The notes under the pieces: model-generated
The model's input: the letters and a program-made list of their open reading frames with translations, nothing else
Told to the model about the DNA's origin: nothing
Database searches by the model: none
NCBI RefSeq assembly: GCF_020382885.2
Contig: NC_058497.1
Coordinates: 16,980,330 to 17,044,329, forward strand
From: Scatophagus argus
Taxonomy: Eukaryota > Chordata > Actinopteri > Scatophagidae
Length of the DNA: 64,000 nucleotides
Direction: 5' to 3'
Shown here: in pieces, positions 59,095 through 64,000 of the stretch
How the letters are laid out: each line of letters opens with the position of its first letter
How positions within the stretch are numbered: position 1 is the first letter of the stretch
Position numbers and translations under genes: made by a program

Positions 59095-62000
59095 TCACAG
59101 TACACGTACATATATGACCTTTGAGTCAATACCCAGGTGGTTCTTGGCCAGACATTTGTATATGCCAGAATCCGAGGCTGTGGGTCTCTGAATGATAAGT
59201 GTGCCCTGAGGGTGGAGCAGTTCGCTGCCCATAGGTCGACCCTGTTCTGCTGCTGACAGAACTGTGCGACCGGGCAGCTCCCAGGTGATCTCTGGCTTGG
59301 GGATCCCAGTGGCAGCACAGTTGAGCTGGACTGGAGTCCCAGTCACTGCCTTCACAATGGGAGGTGGCCCTGTAGTGATTCGAGGAGGGTAGGCGATGAT
59401 GACAACAGGGACGCTGAGCACAGCCTCACCAGCATCATTACGAGCCCTGCATATGTAATTCCCTCTATCATGCAGAGTAGTGTCCCGAATAACCAGTGTA
59501 CCATTTACTAGTAAATGGAAGCGTCCAAGGACTTGAGGCCGAGTAAGAGTGTGACCACCAGGAATGGTCCAGTAGATTTTGGGTCTGGGCGTCCCCTCAG
59601 AGAGACAGTGAAGGAAGAGAGGGTTTCCAGATACACTACGTATTATGCCCCTAGGCCTTGTCAGGATGTAAGGCTTCTGCCCAACATCCAAAATTATTAG
59701 CTTTTCTATGTAACCCAAGAAATTCTTAGCACCACAGCGGTACTTCCCGGCATCCTCTTTATGAGGGTTGTAAATGACTAAAGTCCCATCATTTCCTCGG
59801 TGGTGATGAGAGCCACGCTCTGGTTCACCAGTTAACCGTGTTCCATTAGGCAAAGTCCAGATGATCTCCGGCACTGGGTGCCCATCAGCAGAACAGTTCA
59901 GAACTGTTGTTTTTCCAATCTGAGACACAATACGTTCATTGAAGGGATTTTTGAAGATCGGCCTTCGGAGCATACTGGTCACCTCCAGCTGCACCACCAT
60001 TACTGCCTCTCCTCCATCATTCCTTGCCATGCAAATGAACTCTGCTGTATCAGTTGGCCGCACATTACGAATCTCTAATGTCCCATTATAGTGAACACTA
60101 ATCCTGCTGCCAGAGTATGGTGCTGTCAGAAAGATGTTATCAGGCATAATCCAAGTGATACTAGGAGTGGGATCACCCTCAGCCTTACAGTCTATTAATT
60201 TCCTGGAGAATTTAGTAGCTATATCTTTGATTACCGTCCTGTTCTGCTTGTAGCCATTGATCACTGGTGGATTCCCATCTATATCAAGCTTGTAGACTTG
60301 TCTGTCTTCACCAGCGAGGTTGCGAGCCATACAAATATAATCCCCAGCGTCGATAACCTTCACATCCCTGATGTCCAGAGAGCCATTGACATGTATTAGG
60401 TAGCGTTCATTAGATGCTGCAATCACATCATTGGTGGGCAGTATCCACAGGATCTTGGGTTTGGGTTCCCCAAGCGCATCACAGTCAAAGCGAATGTTTC
60501 CAGCAGGTTTCACCCTTGCATAGGTCCGGCTGGGTGGACGTATCCTTGGGGCAGCAGTCATCACACTGATATGTACAATCATCTCATCCTTGCCCACCTG
60601 GTTCTCAGCATAGCAGGTGTAGTCCCCTTCCTCTGAAATACCAACCTAGAGAAACATGACAAAGTGATGTAAATCTTTTGAAAAGGTTTTCATATTTGAT
60701 GGAGGGAGATGACATGCAGATGCGTACCTGGTTGAGGTAGAGAGTTCCATTGTCAAAAAGTGTATAGCGCCGTGTTCTTCCTCCTCCACTGCTGGCATCA
60801 GATTGAAGACCACTACTGACTACTGTACCATCCGGTAGACTCCAGAAGATCTCTGGCTTTGGTGCTCCTGAGGCTTTACAGTCCACTTTCACATCATTAC
60901 CGTAGGGCACCTGCTTCTTTCCATGGAGCTTTGGCTCTATCTTGGCTGGTGTCATTGACACACTGACCCTCATGAGGTGGATATCGTCGCCAATTTTGCT
61001 TCTTGCCACACAGAGATAGTCTCCAGAATCTTTATCACTCACAGTGCTAACAATAAGTGTGCCATTATCTAGGACCTGAATTCTGCTGCCCATTCTGGAG
61101 AAATGACAAAAATTACAGAAATTCAGAAAATACTAAAGCCTGATCATCACAAGCAAGCACCATTTAAGATGTGCAAGGACAACTGACACATATAATGCTG
61201 ACATTTTTACAGTACTATTGTAAAACTGGTATTTAGAGCATGCAAATGCTCTATGTCCATGTAGGTTATTATGGTATTCATGTGGTATCATAAAACATTA
61301 TAATCTTATGGCATGGATTTTGCTGTGCACAAGTACATTATGCAATGTACATTACTTTGAGAAAATCTACTACATTCTTTACCATTCTACTAAAACTGTC
61401 TTGGGCTTGCACACACCACAGTTTCACCCATAATAACAGTAAATATTTTTTCTATTAGTGCATTAAAAGGGGAGATGGGACATGAAAAACAAAACAAACA
61501 CAAATGGGAACGCTGTGGTTGAAAAAAAAAAGTTAAAACTTGAACAATAGTAGTGATGAAACTGAATTATCTGCTTACACCAAACAAACATGAACATAAA
61601 TTCACTGGGGAGGTTTAAGAGAATTAAAATTTTATGAACGGCTAGAAGGAGTAATTGAAGCCAAGGCCTTCGTAATAAACTGGAAAACACTGGTGCTGCA
61701 TTATCATGTGTTTCTTGAAAATAACAAAGTTTCAGCGTCTTTCCTCAGCTGTTCTTTCTCTGCTGTTTCATGCAAAGAGAGAAATCACAATAACTGCTTA
61801 CAAAGCAAATACTGCAAGTCAGCCAATATTCTTAATGCTCTCTCCTGTTGTCTGTTTTAAGAAAATATTTGATTTTTTACCTGTGCCACTGGTCCACCAC
61901 AGCTCTCGAGGGCAGCCTCCAGACGATCCTGGGTTGAGGGTCCCCTGTAGCTTGACAGTTTAGTCTCAGCTGGTCCCCAAAAAACAACTCTGTCATGCGC

Positions 62001-64000
62001 TGGGAAGCCTCCACTATTCGAGGTGCAGACTCTTGCTTCTTTACTGTCAGAGTCACCACCCTTCTCTCAGAGCCAGTAGAGCTGGTAGCAATACATTCAT
62101 ATTTCCCAATATCTGCTTGAGTCACATTCTCAATGTGGAGGGTTCCATTCTCATACACTGATATCCTTGTGTTACTGCTAGGTCTATTAGATTGTACCAT
62201 TGACCCATCATGGAGGACCCAGTGAACTGTAGGCTGAGGGTTGCCTTGACCAGTACAGGGTAGCCACAAGTTTTGGCCTACACCAGCTGCCATTTGCTGC
62301 CGTTTCTCCTCCACGATACCTGGGGGAGCTGCCACCACCTGCAGTCGGACTGTAGCAGTATCAGCTCCAGCTGGATTACTGGCGATACATTTGTAATGAC
62401 CTCTGTCATAGACAGACACTTGCTGAATGACCAGAGTCCCCTCAGCAGATACTGATACCCTACCCTTCTCTGTGCTCAGACCCCTAACCTGAGTCCGGTT
62501 GGCCAGGATCCAGGATATCATGGGCGTGGGCCGACCCTCCGCTTTACATTTCATCTCCACAGTGTTTCCTGCATGAGACTTCATTTCACGCATTTTAGGC
62601 TCCAGGATGCGTGAGGGGTAGGCCACCACAGAGAGGGTGACAAGAAGTTTATCTGATCCATGATTGTTCTCAGCTAGACAGAGGTACTGGCCACGGTCCT
62701 TTATGTTGGCATTCTGGATTGACAGTGTGCCATTGCTCAACACCTCAAACTTGCCCATCCTCCCTTTTATGGTAATGGTGCTTCCTAAGGGGAAGAGAAA
62801 AAGAACTTCTTCTAAGAAACATTTAACTTAACAACATCCAAAACACAAATACAGATACAAAACTACTAAAAATACATCTAAACATCAAGTAATATTATTT
62901 TACTTTACTTCTTAAAACTCACCAACTCCCCTAGTGTGATTTTTATGTACTTTATTAAAATCTGAATTCTGTTTTTTGCCCATTTCGATGTTTTCTATTT
63001 GTTTTTATGTGATTTTATTATAAACAGATTTTTTTTCTAAGACAATGTCATGATCAGATGTAGTATTTTGGAACCTGTCTGTCAACTTAAATAGACAGCG
63101 CTGTGTTCCCTGTTTTTTAAACACAAAGAAATATTACAACAACCTAACTGATCACATATACAACAACACCTGAAAATAAAGAATGCTTTTCACATGGCTT
63201 CTATAATACTTTGACCCAACAACTTATGGCTTTCTTTTGGTTTTCTTGATGATGACAAGTACACGACATTGTTTCTTTTCTACCTGTGCTTGTGGAGAAG
63301 CGCTTCCAGGTTGTTGTTGGTTGAGGGTTTCCAACAGCCTCGCATGGCAGGAAAGCATCTGAGTTGGACAACACAGTGAAGCTGGCTGCATTGCCTCCAA
63401 CTATCTTAGGTTTGCTTGTCATGACCTTTGTAGTAGGTTCAAAGGGAGCAATACTGGTGCTTGTAGCTTCATTTCCAGCAAGATGATCATAAAAACTAGA
63501 GATGGCATTGTTGAATGGGGCAGAGGTGCTGGTGTATGCTTGCTCTGCTGTAAGGATGGTCAGTGTGTCAAAGATTAGGCCTTTATCTGCTCCGTCCCTG
63601 GGACCACTGCTCTGCACAGTAGGTCGGGGTCTAATTAGTGGCCTACGAGTGTTATGACTATTGTTACTCTGTGTTGGTGGTCTGGTGTTGCTGTGGACTC
63701 TGGTACGAGCTGTCGTGTAAGGTGCTTTTGTGGTAATTGGCCTGAATGTGGTGGTCGGGGTGAATGTGGTTGAGAGGGTCAAAGGTGTCTTGGCTGTAGT
63801 ATGGGCTGGTAAATCGCTAGATGTGCTCCAATCAAATTCTTCATATAGGCCAGTCTCCTCCTTCAACGCTGAGTCAGTGAAAACAGCTATTGAGTCTCTG
63901 TCCTCTTTCTTAGATGGCTTATAGAGTGAAATACTCTGTTGTGATAATGTAGTTGTCTCCACTGTAGTTTCCATAGTTGTTACCGCTGCAGTTAAAACAT
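59095..64000 (-). CDS. igsf10: IGSF10-like protein, C-terminal part, incomplete at window edge
   Basis: Exons 63284 to beyond 64000, 61881-62784, 60728-61094 and 59095-60645 join in phase and end at a TGA at 59095. The visible 1180 or so residues begin with a Thr/Ser-rich linker (TTTLSQQ, TTRPPTQ-type), then ten C2-type Ig domains in a row. Each has the CxA/G..GxPxPxxxW strand-B/C pattern, a xNGTLxI motif, and D-x-G-x-Y-x-C at strand F. The last domain ends GIYKCLAKNHLG...VRVL. Order and C-terminal sequence (KPYILTRPRGII, RGNYICRARNDAGEA, HPQGTLIIQ) resemble human IGSF10, a large secreted LRR/Ig protein of mesenchyme and bone, linked to GnRH-neuron migration. MXRA5 is a close paralogue; the neighbouring P2Y12-type cluster favours IGSF10. 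The long linker exon and the LRR half lie beyond the window; an acceptor-like site at about 63986 could end the visible exon. Confidence 0.85.

Noticed and set aside
1-64000. CRISPR arrays, bacterial operons or defence systems
   Set aside because: No spaced direct repeats, no prokaryotic gene layout; all genes are spliced or vertebrate-type.

Overview
This is vertebrate nuclear DNA, most likely from a teleost (probably a spiny-rayed fish). Coding sequence is split into short exons with GT-AG introns. Long CA/GT, AT and CT microsatellites are common, and there are tRNA-derived SINEs and decayed Tc1-type transposons. All gene models below were built by hand from splice sites, reading phase and remembered family features; no search was run.

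Layout. 1-19.1 kb: a minus-strand gene of five phase-compatible exons plus a candidate last exon, encoding a small (about 172 aa) IQ-motif protein that I cannot name. Its introns hold Tc1 relics, a SINE, microsatellites and some conserved-looking non-coding DNA. 19.7-20.7 kb: a single-exon P2Y-type receptor on the plus strand, divergent from the first gene. 24.8-30.8 kb: a complete 15-exon MFSD1 gene (lysosomal transporter, minus strand, 470 aa) with CLEAR-like E-boxes upstream. 33.4-47.1 kb: four minus-strand receptors of the P2Y12/13/14 group: p2ry13-like (three coding exons), two intronless P2Y14/GPR87-like tandem copies, and p2ry12-like (two coding exons). 47.6-59 kb: gene-poor, with a Tc1 relic, a young SINE and a long foldback. 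59.1-64 kb: the 3' part of an IGSF10-like gene (ten C-terminal Ig domains, minus strand), running off the right edge.

How the genes relate. The P2RY13 / P2RY14-like / P2RY12 / IGSF10 order resembles the human 3q25 block, but MFSD1 lies directly beside it and no MED12L exons were recognised, so the block appears rearranged. The receptors are predicted cell-surface nucleotide or nucleotide-sugar sensors that couple mainly to Gi. The most interesting signals are receptor changes at key positions (a DRY arginine replaced by cysteine; KE to KK in TM7), coding introns at different places in neighbouring paralogues, and the unnamed IQ gene.
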